Shown here: one piece after another, positions 35,558 to 43,860 of the stretch | Numbering within the stretch: position 1 is the stretch's first letter | Layout: each line of letters starts with the position of its first letter | Source: Janthinobacterium agaricidamnosum | GTDB taxonomy: Bacteria; Pseudomonadota; Gammaproteobacteria; Burkholderiales; Burkholderiaceae_D | DNA: 64,000 bases | Direction of reading: 5' to 3' | NCBI RefSeq assembly: GCF_003667705.1 | Contig: NZ_CP033019.1 | Span: 5,828,001-5,892,000, forward strand | Translations under genes and position numbers: made by a program | The notes under the pieces: model-generated | Databases searched by the model: none | What the model was told of the DNA's origin: nothing | What the model saw: only the letters and a program-made list of their open reading frames with translations

Positions 35558-37585
35558 ATGTTCACTAAAATCCTGATCGCCAACCGCGGCGAAATCGCTT
35601 GCCGTGTCGCCGCTACCGCGCGCCGCATGGGCATCCAGACCGTCGCCGTGTATTCGGAGGCGGACGCCAACGCCAAGCACGTCGCCGTCTGCGACGAAGC
35701 GGTGCTGATCGGCCCCGCGCCGGCCAAGGAAAGCTATCTGTGCGGCGACAAGATCATCGCCGTGGCCCTGGCCACGGGTGCGCAGGCGATCCACCCCGGC
35801 TACGGCTTTTTGTCCGAAAACGCCGACTTCGCCGACGCCTGCCACGCGGCGGGCCTGGTCTTCATCGGCCCGCCGGCATCCGCCATGCGCGCCATGGGCT
35901 CGAAATCGGCCGCCAAGTCGCTGATGGAAAAAGCCAAAGTGCCGCTGGTGCCCGGCTACCACGGCGAGAATCAGGATGCGGAATTTTTGCACGGCCAGGC
36001 AGACAAGATCGGCTATCCCGTGCTGCTGAAGGCATCCGCCGGCGGCGGCGGCAAGGGCATGCGCGTCATTGAAAACAGCGCCGACTTCAAGGCGGCGCTG
36101 GCCTCGTGCAAGCGCGAAGCGATCAGCTCTTTCGGCGACGACAAGGTGCTGGCCGAAAAATACCTGTCGCGTCCGCGGCATATCGAAATCCAGGTGTTCG
36201 CCGACACGCTCGGCAACTGCATCTACCTGTTTGAGCGCGATTGCTCGGTGCAGCGCCGTCACCAGAAGGTGCTGGAAGAAGCGCCGGCGCCGGGCATGCC
36301 GGCCGAGCGCCGCGCGGCCATGGGCGAAGCGGCCGTCGCCGCCGCCAAGGCCGTCGGCTACGTGGGTGCGGGCACGGTGGAATTCATCGCCAACCAGGAT
36401 GGCTCGTTCTACTTCATGGAGATGAACACGCGCCTGCAGGTGGAACATCCGGTAACGGAAATGATCACCGGCACCGACCTGGTGGAATGGCAGTTGCGCG
36501 TCGCCTTTGGCGAGCCGCTGCCGAAAAAGCAGAATGAATTGACGATCCACGGCCACGCCATCGAGGCGCGCATCTACGCGGAAAACCCGGAAAAGGGCTT
36601 TTTACCGTCGATCGGCACCCTGCGCCACATGCAGTCGCCATCGGCCGTCACGTTCGAACTGGGCGGCACCGTGGTGCCGGCGTCCGTGCGCATCGATTCG
36701 GGCGTGCGCGAAGGCGACGCCATCTCGCCGTTCTACGACCCGATGATCGCCAAGCTGATCGTCTGGGGCGCGGACCGCCGCGAAGCGCTGGCGCGCATGG
36801 CGCAGGCGCTGGCCGACTACCAGATCGTGGGCCTGGCCAGCAATATCGCCTTCCTGAAGCGCCTGGTCGAAGGCCAGGCGTTTGCCAGCGCGGACCTCGA
36901 TACGGGTTTGATCGAGCGCAATCAGGCGTCGCTGTTCCCCGCCCTGCAGCCGGCACCCGACACGGCCCTGGCGCTGGCATCCGTCGCCCTGCTGCTGGAA
37001 GAAAAAACGGCCGCCGAAGCGCAGTCGGCCAACCGCGCCGACCCGTGGGGCAACGCCCTGGGTTGGCGCTTGAACAGCACTCTGGGGCGCAGCCTGTCGT
37101 TCGCCGATGAATTCGCACTGGCCAGCGACGACAAAACCTATGCCGCGCGCATCGCCTACAAGACCGATGGCTGGCTGTTCAACGGCCAGCCCCTGAGCTT
37201 GACGGCGCGCACAGGCAACGAGCTGCACATCAAGCTGGGCGAGCGTGCCGTGCATGGCACGGTGCTGCGCGACGGCGAGCAGTTCCACGTATTCACCAGC
37301 GGCTTGCACTATACGCTGCACTACAGCGACCCGATGGCGCATGCGGGCGAAACGGAAGCGGAGGGCGGCCGCCTGACGGCGCCGATGCCGGGCAAGGTCG
37401 TCGCCGTGCTGGTCAACAAAGGGCAGGACGTCAAGAAGGGCGAACCGCTGGTCATCATGGAAGCGATGAAGATGGAGCACACGATCGCCGCGCCGCACGA
37501 CGGCCTGGTGGAAGACGTGCTGTATGCGGTCGGCGACCAGGTGGCCGATGGCGCGCCGCTGCTGGCCTTCAAGGCAGCCGCATAG
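35558..37585 (+). CDS. liuD: Methylcrotonoyl-CoA carboxylase, biotin-containing (alpha) subunit
   Basis: A 675-residue protein with biotin carboxylase domains at residues 1-450 (ILIANRGEIACR, ATP-grasp KASAGGGGKGMR, EMNTRLQVEHPVTE) and a C-terminal biotinyl domain. The biotin-accepting lysine is K638 in EAMKMEH. It is the partner of LiuB. The ribosome binding site is weak (GAGAGAG). The context with liuB, liuC and liuE favours methylcrotonyl-CoA over propionyl-CoA or acetyl-CoA as the substrate. The next gene starts 11 bases downstream. Confidence 0.95.
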   Translation: MFTKILIANRGEIACRVAATARRMGIQTVAVYSEADANAKHVAVCDEAVLIGPAPAKESYLCGDKIIAVALATGAQAIHPGYGFLSENADFADACHAAGLVFIGPPASAMRAMGSKSAAKSLMEKAKVPLVPGYHGENQDAEFLHGQADKIGYPVLLKASAGGGGKGMRVIENSADFKAALASCKREAISSFGDDKVLAEKYLSRPRHIEIQVFADTLGNCIYLFERDCSVQRRHQKVLEEAPAPGMPAERRAAMGEAAVAAAKAVGYVGAGTVEFIANQDGSFYFMEMNTRLQVEHPVTEMITGTDLVEWQLRVAFGEPLPKKQNELTIHGHAIEARIYAENPEKGFLPSIGTLRHMQSPSAVTFELGGTVVPASVRIDSGVREGDAISPFYDPMIAKLIVWGADRREALARMAQALADYQIVGLASNIAFLKRLVEGQAFASADLDTGLIERNQASLFPALQPAPDTALALASVALLLEEKTAAEAQSANRADPWGNALGWRLNSTLGRSLSFADEFALASDDKTYAARIAYKTDGWLFNGQPLSLTARTGNELHIKLGERAVHGTVLRDGEQFHVFTSGLHYTLHYSDPMAHAGETEAEGGRLTAPMPGKVVAVLVNKGQDVKKGEPLVIMEAMKMEHTIAAPHDGLVEDVLYAVGDQVADGAPLLAFKAAA

Positions 37586-37596
37586 AGGCTGCCACG

Positions 37597-38529
37597 ATGC
37601 GCATCCTTTTACAACGTTCGGACGGCAAGGAAGCGGCGTGGATCAGCGACTTCCGCGACTTGCTGCCCGAAGCTGACATCCACTTCTGGCGCGAAGGCGA
37701 GGCGGCTCCACCGTGCGACTACGCCGTCGTGTGGCAGCCGCCCGCCGCCATGCTGCCCGAGCTGGCCAACGTCAAAGCCATCTTCAACACGGGCGCCGGC
37801 GTCGACGCGCTGCTGAAATTCGGCGATGCGCTGCCGGCCCACGTACCGCTGGTACGCCTCGACGACGCGGGCATGGGCGTGCAGATGGCCGAGTATGTGA
37901 GCCACGCCGTGCTGCGCCACTTCCGCCGTTTCGACGATTACGAGGCGCAGGGCCGCGCCGGCATCTGGCAGCCGCTGCCCGCCTTCGACAAGATGGATTT
38001 CCCCGTCGGCGTGTTGGGCATGGGCGTGCTGGGCACGCGCGTGCTGCAAGCGCTGGCGCAGTTCGAATTCCCCCTGCGCGGATGGAGCCGCAGCCGCAAG
38101 CACATCGATGGCGTCGCATGCTTTGCGGGCGAGGAAGGGCTCGATGCCTTTTTGCGCGGCACGCGCGTGCTCGTGTGCATGCTGCCGCTCACGCCGGACA
38201 CGCACAACCTGCTCGACCGCGCGCGCCTGTCGATGCTGCTGCCGGGCGCCTACATCATCAACGTGGCGCGCGGCGCGCATCTGGCCGAGCCGGATCTGCT
38301 GACCCTGATCCGCTCCGGCCATATCGCCGGGGCGACCCTCGACGTGTTCCGCAACGAGCCGCTGCCGCAGCAGCACCCGTTCTGGCAAGAACCGCGCATC
38401 ACCATCACGCCGCATATTTCGGCCGCCACCCTGCGCCGCGAAAGCGTGGCGCAGATCGCCGCCAAGATGCGCCGCCTGCACGCCGGAGACTCCGTCGCCG
38501 GCATCGTCAACCGTTTGCAAGGATATTGA
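37597..38529 (+). CDS. ghrA: Glyoxylate/hydroxypyruvate reductase A-like D-2-hydroxyacid dehydrogenase
   Basis: A 310-residue NAD(P)-dependent dehydrogenase. The dinucleotide motif GVLGMGVLG and catalytic blocks NVARGAHL (Arg), RNEPLP (Glu) and TPHISAAT (His) match GhrA. It probably reduces glyoxylate or hydroxypyruvate. It sits 11 bases after liuD and one base before liuE, so it is part of the operon. The link to leucine breakdown is unknown; it may act on a 2-oxo acid side product. Confidence 0.85.
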   Translation: MRILLQRSDGKEAAWISDFRDLLPEADIHFWREGEAAPPCDYAVVWQPPAAMLPELANVKAIFNTGAGVDALLKFGDALPAHVPLVRLDDAGMGVQMAEYVSHAVLRHFRRFDDYEAQGRAGIWQPLPAFDKMDFPVGVLGMGVLGTRVLQALAQFEFPLRGWSRSRKHIDGVACFAGEEGLDAFLRGTRVLVCMLPLTPDTHNLLDRARLSMLLPGAYIINVARGAHLAEPDLLTLIRSGHIAGATLDVFRNEPLPQQHPFWQEPRITITPHISAATLRRESVAQIAAKMRRLHAGDSVAGIVNRLQGY

Positions 38530-38530
38530 G

Positions 38531-39454
38531 ATGAACCCTACTACCAGTTTGCCCAAGCAGGTCAAGATCGTCGAAGTGGGGCCGCGCGACGGCCTGCAAA
38601 ACGAGAAGGACACCATCAGCGCCGCCGTCAAGATCGAACTGGTCGACCGCCTGACCCTGGCCGGCTTCGCCAATATCGAGGCGGCGTCCTTCGTCTCGCC
38701 GAAATGGGTGCCGCAGATGGCCACCAGCGCGGAAGTGATGGAGAGAATCGCACGCCGCGCCGGCACCATTTATTCGGCGCTGACGCCGAACATGCTGGGT
38801 TTCGATGCCGCGCTGGCGGCAAAAGCCGATGAAGTGGTAATTTTCGGCTCGGCCTCGGAGGCGTTCTCGCAAAAAAACATCAACTGCTCGATCGCCGAAT
38901 CGATCGCCCGCTTCGAAGGCGTGGCGAAAGCGGCCAAGGAACACGGCCTGCGCCTGCGCGGCAGCATCAGCTGCGCCTTCGGCTGCCCCTACCAGGGAGA
39001 CGTGCCGCTCGACGCCGTGGCCGACGTGGTGGGCCGCATGCGCGACCTCGGTTGCGACGAGATCGACATTGCCGACACCATCGGCGTGGCCACGCCGAGA
39101 AAGACGCAGGCGGTGATGCAGCGCGCCATCGGGGCTTTCCACGTGGGCGGCCTGTCCGGCCACTTCCACGACACCTACGGCCAGGCGCTGGCGAACATCT
39201 ACGCCAGCCTGGAAACGGGCATCGCGATCTATCATTCGTCCGTCTCCGGCCTGGGCGGCTGCCCGTACGCCAAGGGCGCCACCGGCAACGTGGCAACAGA
39301 AGACGTGCTGTACATGATGCAGGGACTGGGCATTGCCACCGGCATCGACCTGGACCTGGTGGTCGATGCGGGCCAGTTCATTGCGCAGCAGCTGGGGCGC
39401 AAGGGTTCCAGCCGAGCGGGCAATGCCATTGCGACGAAACGCCTCGCGGCGTAG
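38531..39454 (+). CDS. liuE: Hydroxymethylglutaryl-CoA lyase
   Basis: A 307-residue TIM-barrel lyase (HMGL-like) that splits HMG-CoA into acetoacetate and acetyl-CoA, the last step of leucine degradation. VEVGPRDGLQNE and the catalytic-cysteine signature GLGGCPYAKGATGN are intact. It begins one base after ghrA. Its TAG stop lies inside the first unit of a REP-like repeat (39451-39487). Confidence 0.96.
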   Translation: MNPTTSLPKQVKIVEVGPRDGLQNEKDTISAAVKIELVDRLTLAGFANIEAASFVSPKWVPQMATSAEVMERIARRAGTIYSALTPNMLGFDAALAAKADEVVIFGSASEAFSQKNINCSIAESIARFEGVAKAAKEHGLRLRGSISCAFGCPYQGDVPLDAVADVVGRMRDLGCDEIDIADTIGVATPRKTQAVMQRAIGAFHVGGLSGHFHDTYGQALANIYASLETGIAIYHSSVSGLGGCPYAKGATGNVATEDVLYMMQGLGIATGIDLDLVVDAGQFIAQQLGRKGSSRAGNAIATKRLAA

Positions 39455-39546
39455 GTCGGGTTAGCGCGTAGCGCGTAACCCGACAACAATGTTGGCCATG
39501 ATCCTGGTGTTGTCGGATTACGCGCTTGCGCGCTAATCCGACCTAC
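39451..39546. repeat. REP-like palindromic repeats after liuE
   Basis: Two units in opposite orientation: 39451-39487 (GTCGGGTTA...TAACCCGAC) and 39509-39546 (GTCGGATTA...TAATCCGAC). The first unit's GTAGG supplies the liuE stop codon. Same family as 9351-9533 and 35404-35494. Confidence 0.78.
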
Positions 39547-39573
39547 GTCGACCTACCCGAACCGTACAGACGA

Positions 39574-39609
39574 AAAAAAACCCAAGAGCCGAAACTCTTG
39601 GGTTTTTTT
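39574..39609. terminator. Bidirectional Rho-independent terminator
   Basis: AAAAAAACCCAAGAG and CTCTTGGGTTTTTTT form a 15-bp perfect stem with a 6-base loop and A/T tracts on both sides. It can end the liu-bio operon on the plus strand and the tRNA-Pro transcript on the minus strand. Confidence 0.92.
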
Positions 39610-39618
39610 CTACAAATT

Positions 39619-39695
39619 TGGTCGGAGTACAAGGATTCGAACCTTGGACCCCCTGGTCCCAAACCAGGTGCGCTACCGGGCTGCGCCACACTCCG
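39619..39695 (-). tRNA. tRNA-Pro(TGG)
   Basis: 77 nt on the minus strand, starting CGGAGTGTGGCGCAGCCCGG. The anticodon loop TTTGGGA carries TGG, the T-loop TTCGAAT is intact and CCA is encoded. The acceptor stem CGGAGTG/TACTCCG closes with one wobble pair. Confidence 0.97.
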
Positions 39696-39843
39696 AAGAC
39701 CAAGATAATACAGGCCGTATCGACTTCGGTCAAGGGTCAGGTGAAACTCTGTGTAAATTATTTACGCGCGGCACTGGGACTCATGTATTTTTCAAAACGA
39801 TTGAAGTATGCGACACTGGGTTTGCAAGTTTTCCCGATCAGAC

Positions 39844-40506
39844 ATGAAGGCGACGACGGCAATGGAGTTCAGGATAGAAAGAAGCAGCGGCGGCGGCCAG
39901 CCCATGCCGAATCGCCGCGGCATCGTGCTGGGCGTCGGCGTGTCCTTGCTGCTGCATGGCGCCTTGATCTATCTGTGGCGCCACGTCCAGCCGCCTGTGC
40001 CGCCGGACACGGCCCCGCGCGTGGAATCGATCGCCGTGTGGATACGCCCGCTGGCCGCCAAGCCCCCGCCGCCGCCTGTCGAGGTCGTCAAGCCGAAGCG
40101 CGAACCCAAGCCCATCAGCAAGCAGAAACGCGCCGCTGTCCGCGAAACGCCGGCGGCAGCCACGGCGCCGGCATCCAGCCCGCAAGCCATCACGGTGGTG
40201 CCGGCCTCACCAGCCACGCCGGCGGCCAGTCCCGACACCTTCAGGCAAGAAACTGCGGAAACGCCGAAATTCGACATGGAAGCGGCCAGGAAGACGGCGC
40301 GCAAGATGGCGGGCGAACGCGACCCGTCAAAGGTGGGCACGGCCGTGGGGCAAATCCCCGACAAACCGCTGCAAATGGAAACCCAGCTGGCGCGCGACAT
40401 CGCCCAAGGCAAGCGCGGCGATTGCCGCACCGCTTATGCAGGGGCGGGCTTGCTGGCGCCCGTGCTGATGTTGCTGGACAAGAAGGATAGCGGTTGCAAG
40501 TGGTGA
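39844..40506 (+). CDS. Proline-rich single-pass membrane protein of unknown function
   Basis: About 220 residues from ATG 39844; ATGs at 39862 and 39904 are alternatives and none has a clear ribosome binding site. After a short charged N-terminus there is one membrane segment (GIVLGVGVSLLLHGALIYLW). A Pro/Lys/Ala-rich linker follows (PPPPPVEVVKPKREPKP), and then a small C-terminal domain with two cysteines (GDCRTAYAG and DSGCKW). The layout resembles TonB-type energy transducers, but the TonB C-terminal domain is not recognisable. I do not know its function. Confidence 0.6.
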   Translation: MKATTAMEFRIERSSGGGQPMPNRRGIVLGVGVSLLLHGALIYLWRHVQPPVPPDTAPRVESIAVWIRPLAAKPPPPPVEVVKPKREPKPISKQKRAAVRETPAAATAPASSPQAITVVPASPATPAASPDTFRQETAETPKFDMEAARKTARKMAGERDPSKVGTAVGQIPDKPLQMETQLARDIAQGKRGDCRTAYAGAGLLAPVLMLLDKKDSGCKW

Positions 40507-40520
40507 GGGCTTGCTTGACT

Positions 40521-40558
40521 ATACCCATATTGGGTATTAACATACCCAATATGGGTAT
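40521..40558. promoter_or_regulatory. Double palindrome overlapping the MNT gene start
   Basis: ATACCCATATTGGGTAT (40521-40537) and ATACCCAATATGGGTAT (40542-40558) are perfect reverse complements separated by TAAC. Each is itself nearly palindromic (ATACCCA...TGGGTAT). The right unit contains the proposed ATG start at 40551. This arrangement looks like two adjacent dimer sites for a DNA-binding protein, most simply the HTH-containing product of the gene it overlaps. Confidence 0.7.
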
Positions 40559-41183
40559 ATATGCAGACACATTGTTTTCCAAAGCACAGCAACGCGTGCT
40601 GGCTTTGCTCTTTGGCCAGGCGCAGCGCTCTTTCTATGCGAATGAAATCATCGCCTTCGCGGCCATCGGCTCGGGCGCCGTGCAACGCGAACTGGCCAAG
40701 CTGGTGAAATCGGCCCTGGTGACCGTCAAGAAAGTGGGCAACCAGAAGCATTACCAGGCAAATCATGATGCGCCGATCTTCGACGAGCTGCGCAGCATTG
40801 TGCTGAAAACCTTTGGCGTCGCCGATGTGCTTCGCGTGGCCCTGCAACCGTATTGGCAAGAAATCGACCTGGCCTTTGTGTACGGTTCGATGGCCAAGGG
40901 CACGGAACAGGCGCACAGCGACATCGACCTGATGGTCATCGGCAGCATGGCATCGAATGCCCAGTTGCTGGCAGCGCTGCAGCCTGCGCAACAGCAGCTG
41001 GGCCGCAGCATCAACCCGACCTTGTATACGCGGGAAGAATGGCGGCAAAGAATAGACGACGGCAAGTCGTTCGCCGTGCGCATCCTCGAACAGCCCAAGA
41101 TTTTTGTCAAAGGGGCCAACGATGACCTCACCGAACTCACAGGCGCTGGCGAACCTGGCGCGCATCGGCCAGCTCAAGGCTGA
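40551..41183 (+). CDS. HTH-fused minimal nucleotidyltransferase (MNT), putative antitoxin
   Basis: A 210-residue protein. Residues 1-75 form a winged-helix-like domain (RVLALLFGQAQRSFYANEII...GAVQRELAKLVKSALV...GNQKHYQAN). From about residue 105 a nucleotidyltransferase domain carries VYGSMAKGTEQAHSDIDLMV (GSxAxG...SDxD). MNT domains act as antitoxins to HEPN RNases by adding AMP to them. The start at 40551 lies inside the double palindrome; a longer frame to a GTG at 40494 exists. It overlaps the next gene by 62 bases. Antitoxin function is inferred from gene pairing. Confidence 0.82.
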   Translation: MGIYADTLFSKAQQRVLALLFGQAQRSFYANEIIAFAAIGSGAVQRELAKLVKSALVTVKKVGNQKHYQANHDAPIFDELRSIVLKTFGVADVLRVALQPYWQEIDLAFVYGSMAKGTEQAHSDIDLMVIGSMASNAQLLAALQPAQQQLGRSINPTLYTREEWRQRIDDGKSFAVRILEQPKIFVKGANDDLTELTGAGEPGAHRPAQG

Positions 41184-41559
41184 GCCACCGGACGCACGCG
41201 AACGGCCGGGCTTGCTGCGCTCGGCCACCGTGCGCCTGCACGATGTCAGGCAGCCGATACTGTCGCTGGAAAGCCGCTTCGACCTCGCGTGTAACGCCGC
41301 GCATGCTGCCGCCTTGTCTGCGCTGCGTCAACATGGTTATCGCAGCGACAACCGCTATCTCGTCTTTCAAAGCCTGGAACACACGCTGAGTTTCACGCCA
41401 CAGCAATGGCTGCTATTCAATCAGGCCCACAAGAAGCGCAACCTGGCCGAATACGAGGGCGAGCTGGATGTCACGCAGGGCTTTGTCGACGAGTTGATCG
41501 AGCATGTGGAACAATTGCTCGCGGCGGCAAGTGCACTCAATGTCCAGCCGCCAAGCTAA
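41122..41559 (+). CDS. HEPN-like protein, putative partner/toxin of the MNT protein
   Basis: A 145-residue, mostly helical protein. The central block NRYLVFQSLEHTLSF...NQAHKKRNLAEYEG resembles the HEPN fold, but where many HEPN RNases have Rx4-6H it reads R-N-L-A-E-Y. The catalytic histidine is therefore missing or displaced. AAGGGG stands seven bases before the ATG, inside the upstream MNT gene, so the pair is translationally coupled. Whether it is an active RNase toxin, a different HEPN function or an inactive binding partner cannot be decided from sequence. Confidence 0.68.
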   Translation: MTSPNSQALANLARIGQLKAEPPDARERPGLLRSATVRLHDVRQPILSLESRFDLACNAAHAAALSALRQHGYRSDNRYLVFQSLEHTLSFTPQQWLLFNQAHKKRNLAEYEGELDVTQGFVDELIEHVEQLLAAASALNVQPPS

Positions 41560-41564
41560 TCGCC

Positions 41565-42473
41565 TTATTCCTGCCCCTTCAACTGCAACGCCCGCTCATA
41601 CAGGGCGTTTTTCTTGCGGCCCGTGATTTGCGCCGTCAGATTCGCCGCCTGCTTGACGCTGCATTCGGCCAACAGGATATTGAGGATGCGTTCCGCTTCC
41701 ACGTCTTCCGCGTCCTGCGCTTGCGTGGCGCCTTCCAGCAGGACGACGAACTCTCCCTTTTCGCGGTGCGCGTCGGCACGGATCCAGCTTTCCGCTTCCG
41801 ACAGGGGGCAGCGGTGGATTTCCTCGAACAGTTTCGTCAGTTCGCGCGCGAACACCACCTGGCGCGTCGGCTCGAACGCTTCCACCAGGGCCGTGGCGCA
41901 ATCGAGGATGCGGTGCGGCGCTTCATAGAACACCATGGTCGCCGTCACGCCGCGCAGGCTGTGCAAGATGTTTTCGCGCTGCTTGGCCTTGGCTGGCAGG
42001 AAGCCGACAAAGTAGAACTGGTCATTCAACAAGCCGCTGGCGGAGATGGCGGTGATCGCCGCCGACGGGCCGGGCAGGGGCAGCACGCGCAGTCCCGCCG
42101 CGCGCACGGCGTCGACGATGCGCGCGCCGGGGTCGGACACGGCGGGCGTGCCGGCGTCGGAAACGAGGGCGATGCGCTCGCCCGCCTGCAGGCGCGCGAT
42201 CAGGGTCTGCGCCACTTCGCGCTCATTATGTTGATGCGCCGCAATCAATGGCTTGTTCAAGCCGAAGCGCGTCAGCAGGTGCGCCGTGTTGCGCGTATCT
42301 TCACAGGCGACGGCATCGGCAAGGCTCAGCAAGTGCAGCGCGCGCAGGCTGATATCGGTCACATTACCGATGGGCGTGGCCACTATATACAATGTTGCGA
42401 TAGGATAGACCTGGTGCGCCGCCTCTGTCATGATGGGCAGGCTGGCGATGGAACTGATTTCTTGTACGGTCAT
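41565..42473 (-). CDS. rsmI: 16S rRNA (cytidine-1402-2'-O)-methyltransferase
   Basis: A 302-residue SAM-dependent tetrapyrrole-methylase-fold enzyme. LYIVATPIGNVTDIS, CEDTRNTAHLL and ALVSDAGTPAVSDPGA are RsmI signatures. It methylates C1402 in the 16S rRNA decoding centre. It is divergent from lpoA, with 12 bases between the two start codons, the same pairing as E. coli yraL-yraM. The start at 42473 has no evident ribosome binding site; the ATG at 42431 is an alternative. Confidence 0.95.
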   Translation of the reverse strand: MTVQEISSIASLPIMTEAAHQVYPIATLYIVATPIGNVTDISLRALHLLSLADAVACEDTRNTAHLLTRFGLNKPLIAAHQHNEREVAQTLIARLQAGERIALVSDAGTPAVSDPGARIVDAVRAAGLRVLPLPGPSAAITAISASGLLNDQFYFVGFLPAKAKQRENILHSLRGVTATMVFYEAPHRILDCATALVEAFEPTRQVVFARELTKLFEEIHRCPLSEAESWIRADAHREKGEFVVLLEGATQAQDAEDVEAERILNILLAECSVKQAANLTAQITGRKKNALYERALQLKGQE

Positions 42474-42485
42474 TTTGGAGGTTGA

Positions 42486-43850
42486 ATGCTTGCTAATAGT
42501 GTGAAGTTACTGCTTGTTTGTGCCGCGACCGGCATGCTGAGCGCTTGCAGCACGCCTTGCGACGCGCCCGGGCAATTGTGCGCGCCTATTGAATCTAACA
42601 CAAGGGCGCTGCCGCCACCGAAGCCGCTGCCGCCTCCCGTGCCGCCCAAGCCGCCCGCGCCCGAACCGGTCACGTTTGCCGTGGCCGTGCCCGATATTAC
42701 CGCGTACGACGGCAGCGGCGCGCCGCTGGCGCCCACCGCCACCAAGCCGGCAACGGGCACGCCGCAGGACATGCCGGCCGCCACGGCACCGGCGCCGTCC
42801 GACGGCAATCTGCACCACATCGGCCTGCTGCTGCCGCTGCGCTCGGCGTCCCTGGGCCCGGCCGCCGAACTGCTGCGCGCCGGTTTCATGGCCGCGTATG
42901 AGCGCGACCGCAGCGGCTTCGAAGTGACGGTGATCGACACGGGCGACGGCAGCACCGACGTGCTGAACAAATTTGCGCAGGCACAGGAAGAACAGGACGT
43001 CGTCGTCGGACCGTTGTCGCGCTCGGCCATCACGGCCGTGGCGAACAGCGACCTGGTGCGTAAACCAACGATCGCCCTGAACCACCCGGACAACCGCGGC
43101 GAGGCGCGCCTGCCGGCCAAGCTGCTGGTGATGGGCCTGTCGATCGAGGCGGAAGCGCGCCAGGTCGCCGCCTGGGCCGCCAGCGAACAGCCGGGCGCCA
43201 GCGCGCTGATCCTGTCGGCCGGTTCGCCTTCGCAGCGCCGCATCAGCGCCGCCTTCAAGCAGGAATGGCTGCGCCAGGGCGGCAAGGTCGATGCGATGGA
43301 CTTGACGGCCACGAATGGCTACCTGAGCGATGCGGAGCTGGTGCAGCTGCGCGCGCGCCTGGCCGCCACGCCGCCGGGCCTGCTGTTTGCCGCGCTCGAC
43401 GCCGACCAGGCGCGCCAGCTGCGCGTGGCCATCGGCAGCGATCTGCCCCTGTATGGCACCTCGTCACTGAACCCCGGCGCCGGGCGCGGCGCCAGCGGTC
43501 CCGAACTCGACGGCGCGCGCCTGCTGGACCTGCCATGGCAAGTGCGGCGCGACCATCCGCAAGTGATGGTGTATCCGCAACCGCCGCAACCGGCCGACGC
43601 CCGCCTGACGGCCGACATGGAACGCCTGTACGCGCTGGGCATCGACGCCTTCCGCGTGGCGCGCGAAGTGGCGCTGCGGCCAAACGTGCCATTCACGCTC
43701 GACGGCGTGACGGGCCGCCTGGCCGTGCGCTTTGAGAATGATCAAAGCGTGTTCGAACGCACGGAACAGGCCGCCACCTACCAGCAGGGCGTGCTGGGCA
43801 CCTGGCCACCGGCCCCGCCGCCACCTGCCACCATGCCGCCGGTACAATAA
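42486..43850 (+). CDS. lpoA: Penicillin-binding protein activator LpoA-like lipoprotein
   Basis: A 454-residue protein with a lipoprotein signal (MLSAC, Cys21) and a Pro-rich linker (residues 40-60). A periplasmic-binding-like domain follows from about residue 115 (HIGLLLPLRSASLGPAAELL...VVVGPLSRSAITAV). E. coli LpoA is an outer-membrane lipoprotein that activates PBP1A. This version lacks the N-terminal TPR domain of the E. coli protein, as is usual in betaproteobacteria. GGAGG lies close upstream of the ATG. It starts the block lpoA-yraN-diaA-dolP. Confidence 0.88.
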   Translation: MLANSVKLLLVCAATGMLSACSTPCDAPGQLCAPIESNTRALPPPKPLPPPVPPKPPAPEPVTFAVAVPDITAYDGSGAPLAPTATKPATGTPQDMPAATAPAPSDGNLHHIGLLLPLRSASLGPAAELLRAGFMAAYERDRSGFEVTVIDTGDGSTDVLNKFAQAQEEQDVVVGPLSRSAITAVANSDLVRKPTIALNHPDNRGEARLPAKLLVMGLSIEAEARQVAAWAASEQPGASALILSAGSPSQRRISAAFKQEWLRQGGKVDAMDLTATNGYLSDAELVQLRARLAATPPGLLFAALDADQARQLRVAIGSDLPLYGTSSLNPGAGRGASGPELDGARLLDLPWQVRRDHPQVMVYPQPPQPADARLTADMERLYALGIDAFRVAREVALRPNVPFTLDGVTGRLAVRFENDQSVFERTEQAATYQQGVLGTWPPAPPPPATMPPVQ

Positions 43851-43860
43851 GGACACCGCC

